This document shows positions 9,274-18,957 of a DNA stretch of 34,330 bases, in pieces. Source of the stretch: Chloromonas sp. AAM2 (lineage: Eukaryota; Chlorophyta; Chlorophyceae; Chlamydomonadales; Chlamydomonadaceae). The notes under the pieces were generated by a model that searched no databases, was not told the origin of the DNA, and worked only from the letters and a program-made list of their open reading frames with translations. The translations under genes and the position numbers were made by a program. Every line of letters starts with the position of its first letter. Within the stretch, counting starts at the first letter, position 1. The stretch lies in NCBI GenBank assembly GCA_004335635.1, contig QAXH01004304.1:5881-40210 (forward strand), in the 5' to 3' direction.

Positions 9274-12200
9274 ACTCATACATCGGCAAACAGTAATTGG
9301 GTACTTTGTGGGTATGTGGAACATATGACTTTTGGCATATTCGCAACTGTTGGGCAACGGCCATTGTAGGCGCTTAGCAGCCACTCCCCTCAGCAAAGCA
9401 TGAGCATAATGCCTCGCAAAAGTGAAGCGCATGCACATGACACCCAGCAGCAAAGTGATCCAGACACGCATGGTTTGCCAGGCCACAAGGCTGCACTGAA
9501 ATGTTCATGAGGGCTCACATTGAACCGCCCCAACCTCTGCCTGATTAACCCTCTACCCTATCATGCGCGTGGGTATCTGTTCACAGGCATGTCGTGGTGG
9601 CAGGGCGTTTTGACGGTTTTCGTTGGAAACGTCATCACACTTTTTCCAATGGTCCTCAACGCCCACCCGGGCACCAAGTACGGCATCCCCTTTCCCGTTC
9701 TGGCAAGAGCCAGCTTTGGCATCTTGGTGAGTGACCCGAATTCAAACAGTCGTAAGAGTTAGTGCGGGAGGAACTGCATTGTGTGGAAACACATCATTTG
9801 CAAAGCAGCGGGCTCAGCCTTGTTCGCAAACACTGTGTCCTTTCCGGACCATTCAGACAGCCTCATGATAGCAACCCTGTCAGCAGTCAGCCATGTATTT
9901 CTGTCCTGTCATCATCCCCACCACAATCATATCATCGGGAAGGCGTGGGACGTGAAGGGACTTGTGGCGGCCCGGGCACCGCCCTCCAGAGTGCCGCAGT
10001 GAACGGAGCAAAGGTAGGCAACAGACTTGAGTTTCAGACATCACGTCATCAGCATCAGCAGTGGGATCACGTGGCAGTTGCAGAGCTTCAGGCACGTGCT
10101 GTTAACGACCTGAGTGTGTCGTTGTTGTTGTTGTTTCAGGGTGCCAACCTTCCCTCCCTGTCGCGGGCCCTGGTGGCGTGCGGGTGGTTTGGCATCCAGA
10201 CATGGGTGGGAGGAAACAGTATTTATCAGGTGAGATGACACTATGAGGTGCACAGGCGGTGTGTGCAGGAACTTCACACGCACGCCACGGATATGTTGTT
10301 GTTGTTGTTGTTGGCCCAGCGAGACTGGCCATGACCGGTTGCTTCCTATCACGTGTGTCTCCTGTTCAGATGCTGGTTGCAGTCACCAGGGGCGCGGTGG
10401 TCTCGGCGCCTATGCCGGCACTGGGCATATCGGCGGCTGAGCTGACATGCTTCATGGCGTTCTGGGTGGCGCAGGTGAGCGGTGTGCAGGGTATAGAGGT
10501 GACAAGTCATGCAACAAGGTACCCTTGTACCTCTTTCCCCCTTCAACTTTGTTGAACCTTTCTGTTCTTGCTCAAGAGAAGCTAGGCCAGGGAAGTTATG
10601 GCAGTGTGCGGGGTGGTGTGGGAAGCCAAGCATGGCTCAGGCAAGCAATGTGCAGAGTGGTGTGGGCATGGCTCAGGCAAGCAATGTGCAGAGTGGTGTG
10701 GGCATGGCTCAGGCAAGCAATGCGCAGAGTGGTGTGGGCATGGCTCAGGCAAGCAATGTGCAGAGTGGTGTGGGAATGGCTCAGGCAAGCAGTGTGCAGA
10801 GTGGAATCGCAGGCGTGTGGTGTGCAGGTACAGGGTGGCAAGTCATGCATGGCACAGGGAAAGCAAGGGTACAGGATCAATTGAAGTTGCTCTCAGACTT
10901 TGGTTCCGTTAAGGGTAATAGGGCATGCAAGGCTACGGGATTGATCTCATATGCACTCTGAATCCCAGGTCGCTTCTTGCTGTTCTTGGGCCAAGGTACC
11001 TGGCACATGCCATAGTCCGTATCTGGCACATGCCATGGTCCGTATCTGGCACATGCCATGGTCCGTACCTGGCACATGCCATAGTCCGTACCTGGCACAT
11101 GCCATGGTCCGTACCTGGCACATGCCATAGTCCGTAACTGGCACATGCCATGGTCCTTACCTGGCACATGCCATAGTCCGTACCTGGCACATGCCCATAG
11201 TCCTTACCTGGCACATGCCATAGTCCTTACCTGGCACATGCCATAGTCCGTATCTGGCACATGCCATAGTCCGTACCTGGCACATGCCATGGTCCGTACG
11301 TTGCACATGCCCACAGTCCGTACCTGGCACATGCCATGGTCCGTACCTGGCACATGCCATAGTCCGTACCTGGCACATGCCATGGTCCGTACCTGGCACA
11401 TGCCATGGTCCGTACGTCGCACATGCCAGAGTCCGTACGTTGCACATGCCCACAGTCCGTTCCTGGCACAGCTTGGACCCTGCACATGCCATAGTCCGGA
11501 ATGCCTGAAGCACTGTGATCGAGAGTTCATCAGCCCTGCCTTAATTGTTTCCGTTACCCTTCTCATCATTTCCTTGTGCTTCCCATCACCTTTCCCTTCT
11601 GTTCTGCAGTGCCTTGTCCTGTCCCTTCCCTTTCTCAGGTATGGATAGTGTTGCGCGGCATGGAGAGCATCCGGCTGTTGGAGAAGTACAGTGCACCCAT
11701 ACTCATAGGGCTGAGCCTCGCACTGCTGGTGGGTTGAGGGGCAGATGTTGAAGGGAAACTGGCTGACTGAGCCCCGAGGCCTCCTTTGGAAAGTGTTCAC
11801 AGTGGAATTTGAACGGAGACTTTAGGCTTCTCAGGTTGGCTAGAGAACGCCTGGCACTGCTGGAGGGTAAATGGAGTGAGATTGAGGATGGCACGGGTGC
11901 ATGCCCTTTGGTATCTGCTTCTTCAGATCCAGGTTGATGTGCTCCCGCGCACGGCCAGTCACCAGATGGAAGGAAGACCGGTCCTGTGACGGCTTGCCCT
12001 GGTCTGTGTACATGAAGGAAGGAGGGGTGTGGAGTGAGAAGGGCACGAATGTGGTACCTGGTCCTTCAGGCTCAGGTTCATGTGCACCCTACACGGCCAG
12101 GCACCGTGTGGTGACTCCTCAATGCACTGAATTGGATGAATGTCTGGGATCATGACGCAATGTAGCCCCAGTCTTGGCTTTACGATTGCCGGGCGCGTGA

Positions 12201-15200
12201 GGAGATGATGTGTCTAGCTGCAGTTTTCATTCATAAAACCATGAAAATTCATGTACTGATGGTGATGATGCAATGACAAACATACTGAATTGTACCAGGA
12301 TATCATTGAGGCAGAGGGAAAAAGTACGATGGATTTGGCAGCTGCTACCCATTCCCTGGGCTCCGCTGTCTGGTTGTACAAAGCACGATATCACCCTCTG
12401 GTGTGTTTGTTTGTGAACAAAGCAAGCCTTGACGAGCCTGTTGGTTGTAGGTTGGAACTCTGGCTGAACAAAATCATTGCACGTATACACCAGTGGCCTC
12501 CTGTGCTTGTGTGGTGTTTGTGTTTGTTGCAGGGTTGGGCGCTGAGCGGTGCGGGCGGCCTGGGCCCCATGCTCTCCGCCCCCTCACAGTTCGGGTTGGG
12601 CATGCCCAAGGAGGGGCAGTTCTGGGCGGTGTTCTGGCCCGCGGGTGGGTGATGCTGCAGCTAAGGTAATGCGAGGTTGATGCAGCTAGGGTAATACGAG
12701 ATGAATGCAGCTAGAGCAATGCAGCTAGAGTACAGGGGTCAGACTATGGTTTGAAGCAGGAACGTTTGATGTTGATCGTTTGATTTCAGTTCGAGCTGAA
12801 ATAGTGCGACCAGCATGCAATCAAGCCAGCGTTAGGTGCGTCACTCACTTGTCACGTATCTGGTGTAGACCATTGTTGACTGTTATCCAGTAACGGCCAA
12901 CGTCGGTTACTGGGCAACGCTTTCCCTGAACATTCCGGACTTCACGCGCTACGCCAAGAGCCAGAGGGACCAGGTGCTGGGCCAAGCCATCGGCCTGCCG
13001 CTGTTCATGGCACTGTTCACGTTGTTAGGTGGGTGGGCCTGGTATGGGTATGGTAACTCTGATGGGGGGTCATGCAACAGGGGACAAGGCGGAAGAGGGC
13101 GTGGGAGGAGGAAGGCTGGGGGCGGGAGGAGGTGGCTCAAGTTGGGAATGCTGTGTGTGCCTCAGTTGTCGCCTTGTTGTTCATGGCGCTGTTCACGTTG
13201 CCAGGTGAGTGGAGATAGGGGGCACGTGGACAGACCTTTTCATGGTCACTTAACACTTTGGGTAAGTGAAAGCACAGTGGGGGGTATGGAAGCAGGGCGG
13301 TTTGAGGTAGGAAGCACGTGGACAAATCGCTCTTCACATTCAAAAGTTTGATGGTGGGGCCAAGCGACAGGAGGCCAAGAAAGGGAGGCGGTCGAGACTG
13401 GACAGGTCAATACAGCATAGCAGGTCCAGGTGGCATGAGGCCGGGAAGGAGGATGACTAAAAGGGGACAAGAGACCAGAGGCGATGGGGACATGCGGCCA
13501 AAGTCAAGCGGACAAACTGGTCACTGTTTGATGGTCAGGTCGACAAGAGGTCGGGAAGGGGAGGAGGGGAAAGAGGATGGGTTGCAAGCGAAGGGATTTC
13601 TCTGCATGCTGTGTATGGTGTTTGACAGCATCAACTCTCGCCTTTCGTCTTGGACGGTCTGACCAGCTACTCTCCGGTCTTTAAGAGATCACAACTCAGA
13701 CACTTCCTGGTACCATTCAACAAGATATTTCCCAACAGTTAGGAGCATCCCCTAGTATGCGTGCATCCGTCCCCCACACGTATCTGGAGAGATCATGACT
13801 CTCCCGTCTTCGGGTCACCCCCTTGAAAGCGTGTCTGTGCGTCACCCCTGTGTCCCCTCAGGCCTGGCCGTGACCAGTGCCACAGTGGTCATGTACGGGG
13901 CACCCATCCCTGACCCTGTGTGTGCCCCCTGTGTCCCCTCAGGCCTAGCCGTGACCAGTGCCACAGTGGTCATGTACGGGGCACCCATCACTGACCCAGT
14001 GCAGCTGCTGGGGAAGATACAGGGACTGGTGCCCATTTGCTTGTCGCTCTTTGGTGAGTAATGATAGTATTAGTAATGCGATTGTAATGTGATAATACTT
14101 AGCAATTGCACTTGGGAGAGCATAGATTAGTGGGTCTGATTTGCAGCCGTTGAAGCTGACCTGAGCCACTGGTTTTATCATCTGCCGCCTTGTTTTGTTC
14201 GCCTTATTCGAATTGTGTGTTGCAGCCGTCTTGGGATAAGCAGAATCCGTGGCTTGAACTGCCTTGCTGTAAACAAGTGCCGCAACTAGTTCTGCAACAC
14301 CACCCTGTGATGCTTCGGATTGCTAGGGAGATGGGCCTGCTTTCTCCATTCGCCAACATCAGATGGGATTAGTCAGGACTCAGTCCAATGTAACGTGACG
14401 TAGATTACCGGCTACCAATGCACGACCCACGAGCCTTGGCCTGTTTTGCACACCACCAGTGCCACTCCTCGAGAGCCTGTGTGCTTCTCTTTCTCATACT
14501 GGCTTTCTCTCTTCCATTAACAGCTTCTCACACACACTGCCTCCCAAGCCTCTGGTCACAGGCCTCATGTGGGCGACTCTGACGACCAACATCGCCGCCA
14601 ATGTGGTCGCTCCCGCCAACGCCTTTGTCAACGTCAGCCCTAGGCACATCTCATTCAACATGGGGGCCGTCATGACAGCAGCACTGGGAGCGGTGGGTGG
14701 CCGGGAAACCGACCCTGAGACTATTTGAAACAGAAGGGAAACATTGAATTGAAGCGGTGGGTGGCTTCAGAGTCAAAACGAGTGAAAGCATTACACCAGG
14801 GGGCGCCCACACGCAGCGAGCAGGAACGTTAGCAAGGCATGCCTGACTGTCAGGTCCTGACGTGAGGCTGGCACTGTTCCTGGCCTGCCCTGGGTGGGCG
14901 TTTTAGCGGAGGCCAAAGCGCCAGCCACTGTTTGCACAATAGAATTCACACCAAGCGAGCGGGGTAAGCCATGCACGAGGCTTGATAGCGCCATTTCGGC
15001 AAAGTTCGCAAACAGTCATTGTAATCAGTCAGTGGTGGATGGAAGCTGAAGCGAACGACTGCCACCCGCTGTAGACAGCCATGAACAGACGGTCAAAGCA
15101 ACAGACAGCCACAGTCTCAAGCCAATCGGATGAGCAAACTAGCAGGACATGAAATCAGAAGCCTTGCCGGATATGATATGGAGGGTTGCACGCTGATGTG

Positions 15201-16623
15201 GAGGATCAAAGAGCAGCCTAGGGCATTCATAATAATAAGAACAGCCTAGAGCATTTCGAGGACATGGTGAGACAATGATTGTCGTCAGTGCAGGACCCCT
15301 CATCCAGTACTTGTCCCGACAATCACAGCTACTCTAACTCCCTTCCTAAAGTAACGTCCAACGTGTGAGAACGGAAGCCACAGCAGGCGACGAGAGCAGG
15401 CTACGCCACAAGTCCAGCTATCAGGCGGCAAAACACTTGACCAATCTGACGTCTGATGAGCAATAGTCCTTCCTCCCCCGCAGGCCATCATGCCCTGGCG
15501 CCTTGTCTCCTCCACGTCCTCCTTCATCAACACCTGGCTGGTGGGATACTCGGCGCTGCTGGGACCCGTCATCGGTGAGACCAAGTGAACACTCAATCTG
15601 GGTGCAGGGGTTGCCAGCCTTACAGTCACGAGCCTTTTGATATGAGATGACAATCCTGAGTGCAGCATCTGGGTACGTGTAGCTGAATTTAGGAGGATCA
15701 ATCCCCCGCTGGGGCCTGTGATAGGTGAGACCATGAGGATACCAACTAGGAGCAGGTGTGTTTTAAGATGCCATAAGATTCCAAGAATCTGATTCCTCAT
15801 GTGTACGTGACGACCCACCACACAGGCTAGAACCGATAGTTATCGTCCAGTCTTCCCTCCTCTTTTGCGCCCTCTTCACGCCACTACCTCCCGCTTTTCC
15901 GCCCCTCATTTCCCCCNNNNNNNNNNNNNNNNNNNNNNNNNNNNNNNNNNNNNNNNNNNNNNNNNNCCCCCCCCCCTCTTTACCCACGTGCTGCTGCAGG
16001 CATCGTGATGACTGACTACTTCGTGGTGCGGAGCCGCACCCTGGACATCGACTCGCTGTACCGGTCAGGGGAGCAGAGCATCTACTGGTACAAGGTATCA
16101 ACATGAACAAGGTGCTATTCCGTATAAGGAAGAAATACATTCAGAATTCCAAAAATGAGCCGAGTTGCATGCCCGGTTGAACAGGGCCAGCTGAAGGGTG
16201 TCGCTCATTGCCTGGTTAAGAGGTCAGTGGGCGAGGACGTGCAGCGAGTAACCTACCCCTTGCCCCCTCTCCCACCCAATCAGTACCTATCTCACCAACG
16301 TGAAATAGAGAATGGAAATAGCAGCATTCCATGCATGCTTTCGTCCAAGGATGCTCAGGGGTTCCTTGCCTGACTTTTTGTCTTCGCAGGGCGGCTGGAA
16401 CGTGGCAGCACTCCTGGCCATGCTGGCCGGCATGGCGCCCTGCATGCCTGGGCTGCTGCAGCAACTTGGCCTGGCCTCGGGGCTGGCGCCTGTGTGGGGT
16501 GCACTGTACGACGTTTCTATGTTTGTTGGGGCGGCGGTTGCAGCAGTTGTGTATGCTGTGCTGATGCGTGGAGCGCCTGGGGCGTATCCGGCAAGTTCTG
16601 ACCTTACTCCCAAACTGGCTTAG
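7874..16623 (+). CDS. NCS1: NCS1-family nucleobase/allantoin-type cation symporter, 14 exons
   Basis: Exons: 7874-8087, 8434-8481, 8936-9007, 9587-9726, 10140-10229, 10370-10474, 11639-11728, 12533-12644, 12891-13028, 13943-14053 (or 13862-14053), 14562-14692, 15484-15574, 16000-16094, 16390-16623. All phases close, giving 556 aa (583 aa with the upstream acceptor of exon 10). Family landmarks appear in order: [102 protein letters not shown] (about 290-309), [39 protein letters not shown]1 carriers have about 12 helices and move uracil, purines or allantoin with H+ or Na+. The first 70 residues are Arg/Ser/Ala-rich and could be a plastid transit peptide; alternative starts are 7811 and 7886. 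Exact substrate cannot be read from the sequence. Confidence 0.93.
9163..9270. repeat. CA-rich imperfect microsatellite in an NCS1 intron
   Basis: Imperfect CA/CATG repeats (ACACACATGCACACACATG...) end in a pure CA run at about 9241-9270. The tract lies in the intron between exons 8936-9007 and 9587-9726. His/Thr and Cys/Val open frames over it, on both strands, are artefacts. Confidence 0.9.
10122..10312 (+). repeat. TTG trinucleotide runs on both sides of a 90-nt exon
   Basis: A (GTT)n run at about 10120-10136 forms the polypyrimidine region of the acceptor TTTCAG|GG at 10140. A second (GTT)n run lies at about 10294-10312 in the following intron. They bracket exon 10140-10229. The second run is followed by GGCCCAG, an acceptor-like site. 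Confidence 0.7.
10632..10804 (+). repeat. 36-bp minisatellite, about 4.8 copies, intronic
   Basis: Tandem units of 36 bp starting ATGGCTCAGGCAAGCAATGT lie at 10632-10667, 10668-10703, 10704-10739, 10740-10775 and 10776-10804 (partial), differing by single substitutions. Because 36 is a multiple of three, all frames show 12-residue periodic peptides (for example [12 protein letters not shown]). These are not evidence of coding, since the array sits inside the intron between exons 10370-10474 and 11639-11728. Confidence 0.95.
10999..11500 (+). repeat. 23-bp minisatellite, about 20 copies plus a degenerate end, intronic
   Basis: Units of 23 bp (CCTGGCACATGCCATAGTCC plus GTA) repeat about 20 times from 10999 to about 11461. 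Three are 24-bp units, and a degenerate copy follows to about 11500. The main variable site is CCATAG/CCATGG. Each unit contains the dyad TGGCA-CA-TGCCA. It lies in the same intron as the 36-bp array, roughly 200 bp away. There are no unique spacers, so this is a minisatellite, not a CRISPR array. Confidence 0.95.
12657..12730 (+). repeat. Short GCAGCTAG-based tandem repeat after an NCS1 donor site
   Basis: GCAGCTA(A/G)GGTAATxCGAG recurs as two 25-bp units followed by two 14-bp truncated units (GCAGCTAGAG) just downstream of exon 12533-12644. Several units contain GGTAAT, which resembles a donor, and GCAG, which resembles an acceptor. Confidence 0.75.
13166..13204 (+). other. 39-nt exon-like copy of the preceding exon end (possible cassette exon)
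   Basis: The block GTTCATGGCGCTGTTCACGT at 13180-13199, followed by TGCCAG|GTGAGT, repeats the end of exon 12891-13028 (GTTCATGGCACTGTTCACGT, then TGTTAG|GTGGGT). It is preceded by GCCTCAG at 13159-13165, a usable acceptor. An exon 13166-13204 would be 39 nt, phase 1 at both ends, and would insert 13 residues ([13 protein letters not shown]) without changing frame. Its donor GTGAGT is nearer consensus than that of the parent exon. Whether it is ever spliced in is unknown. Confidence 0.5.
13841..14002 (+). repeat. 81-bp tandem duplication spanning a splice acceptor and exon start
   Basis: Units 13841-13921 and 13922-14002 are nearly identical. Each carries CCCCTCAG| followed by GCCT(G/A)GCCGTGACC. 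The duplication gives NCS1 exon 10 two acceptors exactly 81 nt apart, at 13862 and 13943, both in frame. The upstream site would add 27 residues ([15 protein letters not shown] repeated). The downstream copy continues into the family-conserved DPVQLL sequence, so it is taken as the ancestral exon start. Confidence 0.92.
15706..15735 (+). repeat. Degenerate copy of an exon end plus donor in an NCS1 intron
   Basis: CCGCTGGGGCCTGTGATAG|GTGAGACCATGAG resembles the end of exon 15484-15574, CTGCTGGGACCCGTCATCG|GTGAGACCAAG, about 150 bp upstream. The GTGAGACCA donor segment is identical. No good acceptor was seen for it to act as an exon. Confidence 0.7.
15917..15966. other. Assembly gap of exactly 50 N
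   Basis: Fifty N symbols stand between C-rich ends (CCCCC before, CCCCCCCCCC after) in the intron before exon 16000-16094. A round 50 suggests a placeholder for a gap of unknown size, probably a C-homopolymer or pyrimidine tract. The flanking exons are contiguous in phase, so coding sequence is probably not missing. Confidence 0.97.
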
Positions 16624-16876
16624 CCTAGATAGATTGTGTAGCAGGAATGGCCTAGCCACGTGCAACAATAGATGCTGGTATACCGCAAAAGCTGGCTTGG
16701 CCTGCAGATGCCGGTTGTGCTCACTCTTTTACACAGTCGTAAGCAGCACACGCCCATCCTCTTTTGCCTTTGGTTGGCCTGCCTTGCCTGCTTTGTTCCC
16801 TGCGTTCGTTTTGCTTTCTTGCTCAGGGTATGCCAGGGCGGTGCCCATCCCGTTCCGTGTCCTCTGACTTCCTTGG

Positions 16877-16881
16877 TGTAA
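16877..16881 (+). terminator. Putative TGTAA polyadenylation signal for the NCS1 gene
   Basis: TGTAA occurs 254 nt after the TAG at 16621-16623, a suitable distance for a chlorophycean 3' UTR. Cleavage would be expected roughly 10-20 nt later. Confidence 0.4.
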
Positions 16882-18957
16882 ATACATGATTATGCACACG
16901 TGACGACATGTGCCAGTAGTGCAAAACCCCAGAGCAGGCTTGGCCAGCAGCAACTGAACAGATGCCACTTGTGTGCGTCTGCGCTCGCACCGCAGCACAT
17001 GATGAACAGGCGCCTCGGCGAGGTGCGCCTCGGCGAAGGCTGGGTACACTGTACACCAGTGTTACCACCCTGCATCATTTTACAACACAACACTCAGACG
17101 AACTGTGAACATTGCCAACATTGATGGCCACACCCTGGATTCTGGGTTGGTCATAGCCTCTGAGCAGCCCTGAATGCACCAGTGGCACAGTCAACCCTGG
17201 TGGGCGCTAGGCTGACAGGTGACGAGCCCAACTGCAGCAACATGACATGGAGCGGTTGCCATCTGCCAGCACAGTCAAACTCATGTCTTGGGGAAGCGGT
17301 AAGCTTCAAAAGCAACAAGTGTTCGCTGGCAACGAAACAGTTCATCTCCTACTACAGTCCTGTATACATTCAATGAATACACGCACCGAAGCGTTGATTG
17401 CAAATCGTATCAGGTAAAGCCCTTACAACAAAAACCAGACATCTGGCTCTGATACTGGTGATAATGGCAGCAGCGGCCCGTAGATGTGCTAGCGACACTC
17501 ATCATGCACCAAAGCATTGCTGCAATCTCTGTATGAAAAGCCTCCTGCCTTGGACTGGCAACACGCTGTCAACACACGGACACAGAACTAAAACCGAGCA
17601 CAACATCACAACTAGCAACAGTCGAACTACCACAGTGACCAACAGGCAGCAATGCCGTGTGCTTGACAGTCTGCTGATGTGATGCGGTTCCACTGTCACA
17701 CACTTGGCAATGTTCAGCAACATATGCTCATGGTGATATGCTCATCGTCCTACACAAAACGATCAGTATCCTAGCGCGCATACACACACTTGGTACGTGA
17801 ACCCATTCCTGCACTTCTGTTTTCGCATCAAGTCTCAAATTCCATACCTGCGTCGTATCCGCCGCCACACCAAATGTGCACAATAGACGTCCGACTGCCC
17901 ATCAGGCCTGAGGTCCGCCGTCTTATCCATTTGGAAGCAACTCTCATGGGAGGCCCATCTGTCCTGCCTGGCTGCCTCTCTCAGCCCGTCTGCAGTCACC
18001 GTTCTCTTCGCAACTCCTTCTTGAAACCATGCCTCTCTGCACTTTCTTCCGGCGTGCATTTCTGGCATGCCTGTCTAGTAGGGCTCACCACCCGGCACAG
18101 CCCAGGTATGTTCACCTGAGGATGCATCCTCAGCATAAGTGTGACGTGCTCAAAGCAAGTGTGACCCAGGTGCGACTCTCAGCAAACAACGTCACACACA
18201 CAGGTTGCCACTGGAGCCGGCAGTTACGCCCGCACAGCCGCATGTACCTGCACATGCTGTTACTGCACTGATGAATCTGTGACACTACCATGCCACCATC
18301 TGCATGACAGTGGGCTGGCCTCAGCCCCAGAATCCCCCACCCAATCCCCCCGCAGCCCCCCTCGCCCGTCCCGTCCCGAACACAGGGGGTTGAGGTGGAC
18401 CGCCTGGAACCCCGTGACCCTGGCCCTGACGGGGCCCCAAGAAACCGCCACCCATCGGCCCCATGTTACCACCATTAAGACCAACTCCGCCACCTGCACA
18501 GCGTGAACAATTATTGTTTTAGCTTGGCAGTTCAATCAGATCAGCCACCCAAGCTAACCACACGAGCAGGACACCATGAGCATGACTTCGGTTGGTTTGT
18601 CGCTTGGGCAACTTCAAAACATTAACAACAAAATATCAACACTTGCCTCAGCTCAACAAGCGAGCCAGACCAGCCTACGGACATGACTCTGGATGGCTTA
18701 ATCGTTCCAGCAGCAGCAAGTGTGGTTTGCGCAACCCCTTAGATACCGCCTTGCCAAACCCAAAGACCACTGTGGTTGCGTTACCCAAAGACCACTTTCA
18801 AAGACGGTGCACCAAAAAGCGTTCCCTCCGTGCACAAACAAGCCCTCCCTCCAGCACTCCCACCACTTCGTTGTTGTGAAACCAAAACTAGTCCAAGTGC
18901 ACACTTCTTCAGACCGATTTCAATCCAAACGCTCCGTTATAATACAAACGTTGTGTG
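16882..18957. other. Convergent intergenic stretch, no gene recognised
   Basis: This 2.1-kb stretch between the 3' ends of the NCS1 and F-box genes has only short, biased open frames and no family signature on either strand. A proline/serine-rich frame near 18279-18506 (+) reflects a C-rich tract. The 3' UTRs of both genes must lie here. Confidence 0.5.

Noticed and set aside
9054..9486. Cys/Val/His-rich open frames
   Set aside because: They are products of the CA/GT repeat in an NCS1 intron.
10447..10961. Several long overlapping open frames with 12-residue periodic peptides on both strands
   Set aside because: They are the 36-bp minisatellite read in frames left open because 36 is divisible by three. 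The array lies inside an NCS1 intron between two firmly placed exons.
10999..11500. CRISPR-like array
   Set aside because: The repeats are directly adjacent with no unique spacers, and the genomic context is eukaryotic with spliceosomal introns. It is a minisatellite.
10877..11800. Long minus-strand frames with repeated [16 protein letters not shown] peptides, and their plus-strand partners
   Set aside because: These are read-through of the 23-bp minisatellite. There is no family similarity, and the NCS1 exon at 11639-11728 lies on the opposite strand within the longest one.
12290..12652. 120-aa plus-strand open frame with its own start before an NCS1 exon
   Set aside because: It is intron read-through into exon 12533-12644. 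The TTGTTGCAG acceptor at 12532 and phase agreement with the previous exon support splicing instead.
15763..16140. Minus-strand open frame crossing the N run
   Set aside because: It runs through the unknown bases and lies antisense to a firm NCS1 exon, so it cannot be assessed and is not supported.
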